Notes: generated by a model from the sequence alone, not told the origin. A stretch of DNA of 5,455 nt from Bacillota bacterium (GCA_023395695.1 JAEWYJ010000131.1:1-5455), one strand, 5' to 3'. Shown: positions 1-5,271, counted from the stretch's first letter. A program made the numbers and translations.

Positions 1-1
1 T

Positions 2-691
2 AATCCAGAGCTTGGCGGGTTCGACATGCCCGTTGGGTACCCCACCATTCAGGAATTCCGCCAGATCTTTGATGATGCCGATTTCATGGGTAAGGTCGCC
101 GGGTTCTACGACAAGGCCGGCTATAGACTGCTGGGCTACGCCGACCAGACCTTCCGCGTCATGTCCTCCAACAAGAAGGTTGAAAAGCTGGCCGACTTTG
201 CCGGCGTCAAGATCCGTACGATGGAAAACCCCAACCACATGGACTTCTGGAAGGCCATTGGCGCAGCACCGACCCCCATGGCTTTCGGTGAGCTTTACAC
301 CGGCTTGCAGCAGGGCACCGTTACCGCTCAGGAGAACCCCTATGCGGTTATTGCGGCCAACAAGCTGTATGAGGTTCAGGATTATATTATTCAGACCAAC
401 CATCTGCCCCACATTCTGGCTCTGATTATGAATCCGGCCGAGTATAACGGGCTCAACGATGAGGAAAAAGCGATTCTCGATCAGGCTGTTGCCACCGCTA
501 CCGCTTATGCGCGCGAGCAGGCCGACCAGCTTGAAGCCGATAAGACCAAGGTCATTTCCGACTCCGGTACCGAGATCGTTCCGGTTTCCGCGGAGCTCTA
601 TGCTGAGATTAAAGCCGCCGCGCAGCCTGTGTATGATACCATCGCCGGCAAGGTTGGTCAGGATCTCGTCGACGCTTACCTCGGCAAGTAA
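2..691 (+). CDS. dctP: TRAP transporter solute-binding protein, DctP family (C-terminal part, cut by window start)
   Basis: Extracytoplasmic solute-binding component of a TRAP transporter, which captures a carboxylate and hands it to the DctQ/DctM membrane subunits. The frame is open from base 2, so the signal peptide and roughly the first third are outside the window; 229 residues are visible of a family length of about 320-340. The block from VKIRTMENP (codons from about 206) to GAAPTPMAFGELYTGLQQG and QENP (about 329-340) aligns well with sialic-acid binding SiaP. It includes the Arg of KIR (codon 215-217), which in this family clamps the ligand carboxylate, and the Asn of QENP (335-337). 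The helical C-terminus ends in a normal TAA. Codons are strongly biased to C- or G-ending forms (ACC, AAG, TTC, AAC), as in highly expressed binding proteins. DctQ and DctM are not visible and may lie upstream. The ligand is inferred only from the neighbouring dehydrogenase; family assignment is secure. Confidence 0.93.
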   Translation, partial: NPELGGFDMPVGYPTIQEFRQIFDDADFMGKVAGFYDKAGYRLLGYADQTFRVMSSNKKVEKLADFAGVKIRTMENPNHMDFWKAIGAAPTPMAFGELYTGLQQGTVTAQENPYAVIAANKLYEVQDYIIQTNHLPHILALIMNPAEYNGLNDEEKAILDQAVATATAYAREQADQLEADKTKVISDSGTEIVPVSAELYAEIKAAAQPVYDTIAGKVGQDLVDAYLGK

Positions 692-705
692 ATTCTAACC
701 ACTCA

Positions 706-738
706 TATTCAGCGGGCGGCCGGTCCGCCCGCTGAATA
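706..738 (+). other. Intercistronic perfect hairpin, no U-run
   Basis: Arms 706-719 and 725-738 are fully complementary (14 bp, with the core TTCAGCGGGCGG against CCGCCCGCTGAA) around a 5-nt loop CCGGT. The sequence after the stem is ACTTAAAAGAGG, without a T-run, so it does not look like an efficient intrinsic terminator. Sitting just after a solute-binding protein gene and only 18 nt before the next start codon, it fits an mRNA-stabilising or partial-termination stem that keeps dctP transcript above the downstream genes. That role is inference. Confidence 0.7.
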
Positions 739-744
739 CTTAAA

Positions 745-750
745 AGAGGA
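745..750 (+). promoter_or_regulatory. Ribosome binding site of the dehydrogenase gene
   Basis: AGAGGA lies 6 nt before the ATG at 757 and just beyond the 3' foot of the intercistronic hairpin, leaving the site single-stranded even if the hairpin forms. It fixes the start at 757. Confidence 0.7.
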
Positions 751-756
751 TCAACC

Positions 757-1635
757 ATGATTACTGTAGATACCAAGCTGATTGCCCTTATGGGAAATCC
801 TTTACGTCAATCCTTTGCCCCCAGAATGCAAAACGAGGCTTACCGCGCGCTCGGATTGGATTTCCTGTACTTTCCGCTGGAGGTTGAAAACGACCATCTC
901 GGAGATATGGTACAGGCCTTCCGCAGCCTGAACAGCCCTGGCTTTGCCGTGACCAAGCCCAACAAAATTAAGGTCATTGAATATCTTGACGGCATGGATG
1001 AATTTGCAGAAAAGATGGGCGCTGTCAACACGGTGGTTAAGCGTGACGGCAAGCTGATCGGTTATAACACCGACGGCCCCGGCTTTATCCGCGCACTGAC
1101 GCTTGAAACCGGCTGCGACATTAAAGCCGGAACCTTTTTTGCCTTTGGCGCCGGTGGCGCCGGGCGCGCCATTTGCTGTGCGCTGGCTTTTCATGGAGCC
1201 AAAGAAATTATCATAGTCGACCGTTTTGATGCCGCTGCCCGGAGTCTGGCCGAGGACATCAACACGAGCTTTGCGCCGGTCGCCCGGTGGATACCCTTTG
1301 AGGAGAAGGCGCAATACGAAAAATGCATCGGCGAATGCGGTGTTGTCATGAACTGCTCCGGTGTGGGCATGTATCCGCATACCGACGAGACGCCAATAAA
1401 CGCAGCGCTGCTTCACGCAGGGCAGATTGCGTTTGACGCGACCTATAATCCGCTTAAAACACGCTTTCTGGAGGAGGCCGAAAAAGTCGGCTGCCGCATT
1501 CTCAACGGCCTTGGCATGAGCATTCATCAGGGCGCCATTCAGGTGAACCTCTGGTCGGGGCTGCCTGAACCGGTTGAGATTATGACTGAGTCGATCAGCA
1601 AAATTGTTGCTGAAATTCAGGCCGGCCAAAAATAA
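757..1635 (+). CDS. aroE: Quinate/shikimate dehydrogenase, YdiB/AroE family
   Basis: NAD(P)-dependent dehydrogenase acting on shikimate, quinate or a close analogue; cytoplasmic. The 292-residue length fits the YdiB-type branch and segments align closely with E. coli YdiB. N-terminal substrate domain: GNPLRQSFAPRMQN (13-26), GFAVTKPNK (62-70) with the catalytic Lys70, GAVNT (88-92) and GYNTDGPG (102-109) with the catalytic Asp106. Nucleotide domain: GAGGAGRA (131-138), then IIIVDRFD (151-158), where Asp155 replaces the Asn of NADP-type AroE (NRT), favouring NAD. C-terminal DATYNP (227-232) and GMSIHQG (253-259) with substrate Gln258 are intact. Tyr38 matches the YdiB quinate/shikimate Tyr39. 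Oddity: the paired carboxylate-binding serines (S-x-S) are Ser19 and Ala21, so one is lost. Ala64 replaces the AroE Asn and resembles the small residue of YdiB. The setting between transporters and away from other aromatic-biosynthesis genes suggests catabolism rather than chorismate synthesis. Family is sure, exact substrate is not. Confidence 0.92.
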   Translation: MITVDTKLIALMGNPLRQSFAPRMQNEAYRALGLDFLYFPLEVENDHLGDMVQAFRSLNSPGFAVTKPNKIKVIEYLDGMDEFAEKMGAVNTVVKRDGKLIGYNTDGPGFIRALTLETGCDIKAGTFFAFGAGGAGRAICCALAFHGAKEIIIVDRFDAAARSLAEDINTSFAPVARWIPFEEKAQYEKCIGECGVVMNCSGVGMYPHTDETPINAALLHAGQIAFDATYNPLKTRFLEEAEKVGCRILNGLGMSIHQGAIQVNLWSGLPEPVEIMTESISKIVAEIQAGQK

Positions 1636-1686
1636 TATCGCTATCTTCTCTCATACTCTTATTCCTTTCACGTGATAAACCCGGCA

Positions 1687-1693
1687 TAGGAGA
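1687..1693 (+). promoter_or_regulatory. Ribosome binding site of the AEC transporter gene
   Basis: TAGGAGA lies 9 nt before the ATG at 1703 and supports that start. The 67-nt spacer 1636-1702 shows no terminator and no convincing promoter, so read-through from the dehydrogenase gene is likely. Confidence 0.7.
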
Positions 1694-1702
1694 ATTATTG
1701 GC

Positions 1703-2641
1703 ATGACAGAAATTCTGGGCAAGGTCCTTCCACTGCTCTTTCTTATTGCATTAGGCTACGTCTTGCAGCAAGTGCAATTCTTTGGGGAAGAGGCCTTTTT
1801 CAAGCTGCAAGCGCTGGTGCTTAACATTGCAATTCCGTGTATGCTGTGCACCACTTTCATTAATCTGGATGTTGACGTCTCCTATGCCTGGCTAAGCGTG
1901 GCATTTTTCGCCCTAATGGTTATTCTGCTGGGGCTGGGTTTCATCATTTATCGCATATTCCCGATCAAACACAGCTTTTTTCCGTTTTTGTTGACCTCGT
2001 TTGGCTTTGGAACCACATCCATGCCTTTTTACGTCGCTTTATTCGGTCAAGAAAATTTGAAGTATCTGAGCATTTTGGGCGTCGGTCACGAGGTTTTTAT
2101 TTCTCTTATTTTTCTGCCGCTGGCGCAGACACGCCTGCGCGGTGATAAAATAACGCTGCGTCAATTGCTTAAATCCTTAAAAAGCCCGTTTTTACTCATG
2201 ACTTTTCTGGGACTCTTTATTCGTGTTTTCGGCTTGCGCGAGTTCCTTTTTCATAATGCGCTGGGGCTGGGCCTCTATGGTGCGGTTGAGCGACTCGGCT
2301 CAGTTTCGCTGACTCTGACGCTTATTATTATCGGTTACCGGCTAAAGCTTTCGGACAGAAAAAATCTTAAAGAGAGCGCTTTATACGTCGGAATACGCTA
2401 TGCGGTTTCGCTTAGTGTGGCTTTTGTGTTTAAGCTCATCGTTATCGACCGCCTGATTGGGCCTAATGCGCTGTTCGATGCGGCGTATTATATTCTGCTG
2501 TGGCAGCACAGCTCTATTGCGCTCACTGTTCTGGTTGGGCAAAACTGTTCGCGTGAGGATCACGAGTTGGTTACCAACGCGTTCGTTTTAAATACCGTCG
2601 TCGGTATATTGCTTTTTGTTATTTACTCCTTAACTATTTGA
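1703..2641 (+). CDS. AEC-family (auxin efflux carrier/malate permease-like) transporter
   Basis: Integral membrane carrier of the AEC family, whose bacterial members are annotated as malate or organic-acid permeases. The 312-residue length is normal for the family. About ten hydrophobic segments are visible, for example around 8-22, 36-54, 62-85, 92-114, 121-141, 161-177, 198-214, 227-248, 259-279 and 292-311. Family-like features are NIAIPC (41-46) in the second segment, GFGTTSMPF (101-109), whose small residues and Pro match the usual G...P break, and GYRLKL (211-216) at the end of a later segment. It lies between the dehydrogenase and the TIM-barrel gene, only 12 nt before the latter's first ATG, so translation is probably coordinated. 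A second carrier in a cassette that already has a TRAP binding protein suggests product export or uptake of a related acid. The direction and substrate cannot be read from sequence. Codons are less C/G-ending than in dctP. Confidence 0.87.
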   Translation: MTEILGKVLPLLFLIALGYVLQQVQFFGEEAFFKLQALVLNIAIPCMLCTTFINLDVDVSYAWLSVAFFALMVILLGLGFIIYRIFPIKHSFFPFLLTSFGFGTTSMPFYVALFGQENLKYLSILGVGHEVFISLIFLPLAQTRLRGDKITLRQLLKSLKSPFLLMTFLGLFIRVFGLREFLFHNALGLGLYGAVERLGSVSLTLTLIIIGYRLKLSDRKNLKESALYVGIRYAVSLSVAFVFKLIVIDRLIGPNALFDAAYYILLWQHSSIALTVLVGQNCSREDHELVTNAFVLNTVVGILLFVIYSLTI

Positions 2642-2647
2642 ATTTCC

Positions 2648-2654
2648 GAAAGGA
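2648..2654 (+). promoter_or_regulatory. Ribosome binding site that decides the start of the TIM-barrel gene
   Basis: GAAAGGA overlaps the first base of the ATG at 2654, too close to serve that codon. It is 8 nt before the in-frame TTG at 2663, a normal spacing. It therefore argues for initiation at TTG 2663 (protein beginning MKREYSLAHL) instead of ATG 2654. Confidence 0.6.
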
Positions 2655-3481
2655 TGATTGCTTTGAAACGAGAATATTCGCTGGCACACCTGACCGCACT
2701 GCGCTGCCCGCCGCCCGAGTTGGTCTATACCGCCAAGCTGGCCGGTTATGACTACGTCAGCCCCCGCATTGTTAACCTTGGCATTAAGGGCGAGTCCAAT
2801 TACGACCTTGCGTCTCAGCCCGACATGCTTCGGGATACGCTCAATGCAATGGAAGATACCGGCATTCGCGTGCATGATATTGAATTGCTTCGTATTTTGC
2901 AGGATACCGATGTCAAGAAGTACGAGGCAGCCATTGAAGTAGGCGCTCGGCTTGGCGCGCGTCATGTGCTCAGCAGCATTTGGACGCCCGATAAGGATGT
3001 TTACTTAGAAAAGTTTGCGCAGCTGTGCGACTTGGCCAAGTCCTACGGATTGGGTGTGCAGCTTGAATTTGTCACATGGGCCGATGTGGTTGATCTGGCT
3101 CAGGCCAAAGAGGTGCTTGTGACCATTAACCGCGATAACGCAGGTATTATGGTGGATACACTGCATGCCTACCGTTCCCGCGTTGCACCCGAAGAGCTGG
3201 ATGACTGCCCGGTGAGCTGGTTTAAATTCTGCCATATCTGTGACGGCCCAGCCGATATTCCCACCGATAAGCAGGAGCTGCTGGCGGTAGGCCGGGATGG
3301 GCGGTATTATGTCGGCGAGGGCGTCATTGATATTGCCGCCTATGTCCGCCGGATGCCGGAGGATACGGTATGCAGCATTGAGCTGCCGCACATTAAGCGC
3401 ATTGCCATTTATGGCGCTGTGGAGCATGCGCGTCGCTGCATTGAGTCCGCCAAGTCTTATTTTGCTGCGCATAATATGTAA
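2654..3481 (+). CDS. TIM-barrel sugar phosphate isomerase/epimerase-like protein (AP endonuclease 2 superfamily)
   Basis: Metal-dependent TIM-barrel enzyme of the superfamily containing xylose isomerase-like epimerases, inosose dehydratase IolE and 3-dehydroshikimate dehydratase (AsbF type). It has 275 residues from ATG 2654, or 272 from TTG 2663, which the ribosome binding site favours. The barrel order is visible: SLAHLTA (9-15), the AGYDYVS strand (30-36), VHDIELLRI (73-81), GARHVLSS (101-108), VQLEFVTW (135-142), IMVDTLHAYR (165-174), FKFCHICDGP (190-199), RYYVGEGVID (217-226) and CSIELPH (240-246). Probable metal ligands are Glu138, Asp168 (with His171 nearby), His194 and Glu243, all present, so it should be active. 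The HICDGP and GEG-ID blocks resemble a subfamily I associate with aroE-like genes. Behind a quinate/shikimate-type dehydrogenase, a dehydroshikimate dehydratase-like or epimerase role is plausible but not shown. It ends in TAA, 43 nt before the terminator hairpin. Confidence 0.85.
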   Translation: MIALKREYSLAHLTALRCPPPELVYTAKLAGYDYVSPRIVNLGIKGESNYDLASQPDMLRDTLNAMEDTGIRVHDIELLRILQDTDVKKYEAAIEVGARLGARHVLSSIWTPDKDVYLEKFAQLCDLAKSYGLGVQLEFVTWADVVDLAQAKEVLVTINRDNAGIMVDTLHAYRSRVAPEELDDCPVSWFKFCHICDGPADIPTDKQELLAVGRDGRYYVGEGVIDIAAYVRRMPEDTVCSIELPHIKRIAIYGAVEHARRCIESAKSYFAAHNM

Positions 3482-3524
3482 ATTGCCATTCCACTTCATT
3501 TTGCCGCATAATCTTTTCATTCAA

Positions 3525-3568
3525 CCGCAAAGGAGCGGCCGCATCGGCATGCGGTCGCTCCTTTGCGG
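3525..3568 (+). terminator. Hairpin terminator of the dctP-to-TIM-barrel cassette
   Basis: Arms 3525-3544 and 3549-3568 pair over 20 bp with one G·U and a CGGC tetraloop (outer part CCGCAAAGGAGCG with CGCTCCTTTGCGG). The A-run and T-run sit inside the outer stem, the same layout as the hairpin after ald, so it may work on both strands. The only U-run is a short TTT, so efficiency is uncertain. Confidence 0.65.
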
Positions 3569-3601
3569 GCCATAGGGGCAACCTGTATTATTCGTTTTGG
3601 C

Positions 3602-3607
3602 TATAAT
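3602..3607 (+). promoter_or_regulatory. Isolated perfect -10 box (TATAAT)
   Basis: TATAAT is exact, but the positions 16-18 nt upstream (around CAACCT) do not resemble TTGACA and there is no TG one base before it. A weak or activator-dependent promoter is possible, as is chance. Confidence 0.25.
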
Positions 3608-3669
3608 GCCCGCGGGTTTTGATTGCTTTTGTCGCAGCGACCGCATCGCGGGCGGGTTTTGGGTCAATG

Positions 3670-3678
3670 TGCTATAAC
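3670..3678 (+). promoter_or_regulatory. Possible extended -10 promoter
   Basis: TGCTATAAC matches an extended -10 (TG-N-TATAAT with one mismatch). No good -35 is seen at the usual distance, which extended -10 promoters can tolerate. It would drive transcription through the inverted repeat at 3731-3777 toward ald. Confidence 0.25.
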
Positions 3679-3730
3679 ATATATGGGGGCAATACCTCGG
3701 CAACGAGAGCGGCCTCTTTTGTGGCTGATA

Positions 3731-3777
3731 TTTTGCCGGACAGCGTCAGGCAACGCGGTGACTTAGCCGGCAGAAAA
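3731..3777. repeat. Inverted repeat in non-coding DNA
   Basis: TTTTGCCGG (3731-3739) pairs with CCGGCAGAAAA (3767-3777) allowing a single bulged G. The interior can form GCGT/ACGC (3743-3746 with 3753-3756) or alternatively GTCA/TGAC (3745-3748 with 3759-3762). This could be a structured RNA segment or an operator; the function is unknown. Confidence 0.4.
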
Positions 3778-3830
3778 TGCGTCCGTCAATCCGATCAATT
3801 CCGAAGATATTATTTAGTGCAGTTTTCTTA

Positions 3831-3860
3831 TTGACACCAGGGGGCTGGCTGTGTTATTGT
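3831..3860 (+). promoter_or_regulatory. Probable sigma-70-type promoter of ald
   Basis: A perfect -35 TTGACA (3831-3836) is followed after 18 nt by TATTGT (3855-3860, 4 of 6 matches); TGTTAT at 3852-3857 is an alternative -10 with 15-nt spacing. Transcription would begin near 3867, giving a leader of about 220 nt before ald. The spacer contains CCAG-GGGG-CTGG (3837-3848), a small dyad that could be a protein-binding site. Confidence 0.45.
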
Positions 3861-3886
3861 CCATTTAACAACGCTTTTATTTTATT

Positions 3887-3909
3887 GTGGCGCAACGGCC
3901 TTGCGCCGC
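3887..3909 (+). promoter_or_regulatory. Leader hairpin upstream of the ald attenuator
   Basis: GTGGCGCAA (3887-3895) pairs with TTGCGCCGC (3901-3909), 9 bp with one G·U, around the loop CGGCC. Its left arm and loop contain CAACGG (3893-3898), which is complementary to CCGTTG (3925-3930) in the 5' half of the following terminator. The two structures could therefore be mutually exclusive with an antiterminator pairing. Confidence 0.5.
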
Positions 3910-3920
3910 TGCTGAAGTGG

Positions 3921-3957
3921 GATCCCGTTGACATGCTTGTGTCATGGGGTCTTTTTT
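3921..3957 (+). terminator. Intrinsic terminator inside the ald leader (candidate attenuator)
   Basis: GATCCC (3921-3926) pairs with GGGGTC (3946-3951, one U·G) and TGACA (3929-3933) pairs with TGTCA (3940-3944). A small internal loop and a TGCTTG apical loop complete the stem, and TTTTTT (3952-3957) follows at once. Stem plus U-run is the standard intrinsic terminator form. It lies downstream of the probable promoter and 133 nt before the ald start, so it would interrupt the ald transcript unless bypassed. An alternative reading is the 3' end of a short independent RNA of about 90 nt starting near 3867. Confidence 0.6.
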
Positions 3958-4076
3958 GTTGCACAAAGCTAAAAAGACGGCCAGGGCCGGCAGGTAAGGG
4001 GAGACGGCGGCATGCGGGGGGTGCTATTTTAATCAATATAGCCGTGTCACATAATTTTAGAAGGGGTCATAATACG

Positions 4077-4083
4077 AAGGAGG
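4077..4083 (+). promoter_or_regulatory. Strong ribosome binding site of ald
   Basis: AAGGAGG, a consensus site, lies 7 nt before the ATG at 4091. It indicates efficient translation and supports that start. Confidence 0.85.
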
Positions 4084-4090
4084 AATTGCC

Positions 4091-5203
4091 ATGAAGGTTG
4101 GCTGCGTTAGGGAAATTAAAAACAATGAGTATCGCGTCGGGCTTACACCCGATAATGTCAGGGCCTATACCGGCGCGGGACATACCGTTTATATCCAAAG
4201 GGATGCGGGGCTGGGCTCCGGTTTTTCCACAGGGGAATACCGTCAGGCCGGTGCGGTAATTTTGGAGGACGCGCAGTCGGTGTGGAACAGCTGTGACATG
4301 ATGGTTAAAGTCAAGGAGCCGCTTGAGCCGGAATATGCATTCTTCCGGGAAGACCTTATTCTGTTTACCTATTTGCATCTGGCGGCCGACCGCCCGCTGA
4401 CCGACGCCTTGCTCAAAGCAAAGGTTAAGGGGGTGGCGTATGAAACGCTGATGGAGCGTGACGGCAGTCTGCCGCTGCTGGCGCCTATGAGCCAGATTGC
4501 GGGCCGCCTGAGCGTTCAGGAGGGTGCAAAATATCTGGAAAAGCCGTTCGGCGGCTCGGGCGTGCTGCTTTCGGGCGTACCCGGAACCCCCAAGGCGAAC
4601 GTCGTTATTCTCGGAGCCGGAACGGTGGGCGCAAACGCCTGTAAAATTGCCGTCGGTATGGGGGCCAATGTTACAATCTGCGATATCAGCCTGCCGCGTC
4701 TGGCTTATCTTGACGACCTCTTCGGCGCGCGCATTCAAACCCAGTACAGCACCGATGAGGCGGTTGAAAAGGCGCTGACGCAGGCTGATCTGGTCATAGG
4801 CTCGGTGCTCATCCCGGGCAAAAAAGCACCCAAAATCATCAAAAGAGCCTATCTCTCAAATATGCGGCCCGGCAGCGTTATTGTGGATGTGGCGGTCGAC
4901 CAGGGCGGCTGCTGCGAGACGACCAGAGTTACCTACCACGACGCACCCACCTTTGTTGTGGACGGTGTGCAGCATTATTGTGTTGGCAACATGCCCGGCG
5001 CTGTACCCAGAACCTCGACCATTGCGCTGACCAACGCCACGCTGCGCTACGGACTGGAGATTGCGGGCAGCGGACTGGAAGCAGCTTGTAAACGGCATAG
5101 CACAATTTATTCGGCCGTCAATACCTATGATGGCGTTTGTACCTGTCAAAATGTTGCCGAGGGGTACGACATGGCCTGCACCGACGTAAGAACGCTGTTT
5201 TGA
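4091..5203 (+). CDS. ald: Alanine dehydrogenase
   Basis: NAD-dependent oxidative deamination of L-alanine to pyruvate and ammonium (reversible); cytoplasmic, typically oligomeric. At 370 residues it is full length. The N-terminal domain shows REIKNNEYRVGLTP (7-20) with Arg15, KVKEPLEPEY (73-82) with Lys75, and YLHLAAD (94-100) with His96. MSQIAGRLS (133-141) precedes the nucleotide-binding domain: LGAGTVGANA (174-183) with Asp198 at the end of the second strand, consistent with NAD. DVAVDQGG (266-273) carries Asp270, and NMPGAVPRTST (300-310) follows. Arg15, Lys75, His96, Asp198 and Asp270 fall at the residue numbers known for the Mycobacterium tuberculosis enzyme. The C-terminal tail is Cys-rich (C350, C352, C363), with no known role. 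The gene is separated from the upstream cassette by terminator, gap and its own probable promoter and leader, so it is probably monocistronic. It would let an anaerobe use alanine as a carbon, nitrogen or electron source, or recycle NADH by making alanine. Confidence 0.97.
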   Translation: MKVGCVREIKNNEYRVGLTPDNVRAYTGAGHTVYIQRDAGLGSGFSTGEYRQAGAVILEDAQSVWNSCDMMVKVKEPLEPEYAFFREDLILFTYLHLAADRPLTDALLKAKVKGVAYETLMERDGSLPLLAPMSQIAGRLSVQEGAKYLEKPFGGSGVLLSGVPGTPKANVVILGAGTVGANACKIAVGMGANVTICDISLPRLAYLDDLFGARIQTQYSTDEAVEKALTQADLVIGSVLIPGKKAPKIIKRAYLSNMRPGSVIVDVAVDQGGCCETTRVTYHDAPTFVVDGVQHYCVGNMPGAVPRTSTIALTNATLRYGLEIAGSGLEAACKRHSTIYSAVNTYDGVCTCQNVAEGYDMACTDVRTLF

Positions 5204-5207
5204 TCCA

Positions 5208-5231
5208 TATTGCTTCGCAATACCCTTTTTT
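5208..5231 (+). terminator. Weak first terminator-like hairpin after ald
   Basis: TATTGC (5208-5213) and GCAATA (5217-5222) pair around TTC, followed by CCC and six T (5226-5231). The stem is short and AT-rich, so it would be weak alone, but it stands directly in front of the stronger hairpin. Confidence 0.35.
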
Positions 5232-5232
5232 C

Positions 5233-5271
5233 ACGCAAAAGGAACGCTTTTGAAAGGCGTTCCTTTTGCGT
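5233..5271 (+). terminator. Strong terminator hairpin of ald
   Basis: ACGCAAAAGGAACGC (5233-5247) is perfectly complementary to GCGTTCCTTTTGCGT (5257-5271), 15 bp around a 9-nt loop. The core GGAACGC/GCGTTCC is followed by TTTT and preceded by AAAA, so it can act on either strand and insulates ald from the next gene. Confidence 0.85.

Larger units (their letters stand above)
3482..4090. other. 609-nt gap without a convincing gene
   Basis: It contains the cassette terminator (3525-3568), isolated promoter-like boxes, an inverted repeat (3731-3777), and the probable ald promoter and structured leader (3831 onward), listed separately. Short open frames on both strands have no ribosome binding site or recognisable motifs. 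I see no tRNA, T-box element (no AGGGTGG core) or riboswitch that I can name. Confidence 0.7.

Noticed and set aside
802..1629. Long minus-strand open frame opposite the dehydrogenase
   Set aside because: It mirrors a gene with complete family motifs on the plus strand. Its translation shows no domain, and it is a codon-bias shadow.
1636..1702. Promoter or operator between the dehydrogenase and AEC genes (CACGTG near 1669)
   Set aside because: A single 6-bp palindrome with no -35/-10 pair is not enough to support a regulatory site.
3619..3834. 71-codon open frame in the gap upstream of ald
   Set aside because: It has no ribosome binding site, no recognisable motif and mixed composition, and it runs into the ald promoter.
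3929..3934. Second TTGACA-like -35 box in the ald leader (TTGACA at 3928)
   Set aside because: It has no -10 at 16-18 nt (the position is occupied by GGGTCT and TTTTTT), and the bases are better explained as the terminator stem.
3861..4090. T-box, glycine or other known riboswitch before ald
   Set aside because: I found no AGGGTGG T-box core and no core I can match to glycine, THF, ZTP, lysine or Mn riboswitches. Only generic hairpins are visible.
3777..4094. 105-codon open frame overlapping the ald start
   Set aside because: It crosses the probable promoter, both leader hairpins and the ald ribosome binding site. It has no ribosome binding site of its own and its translation is unlike a protein family (a run of Arg/Gly/Lys from the GC-rich leader).
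4067..4738. Minus-strand open frame opposite ald
   Set aside because: It lies opposite clear alanine dehydrogenase sequence, and its translation is rich in Arg, Gln and His with no motifs.
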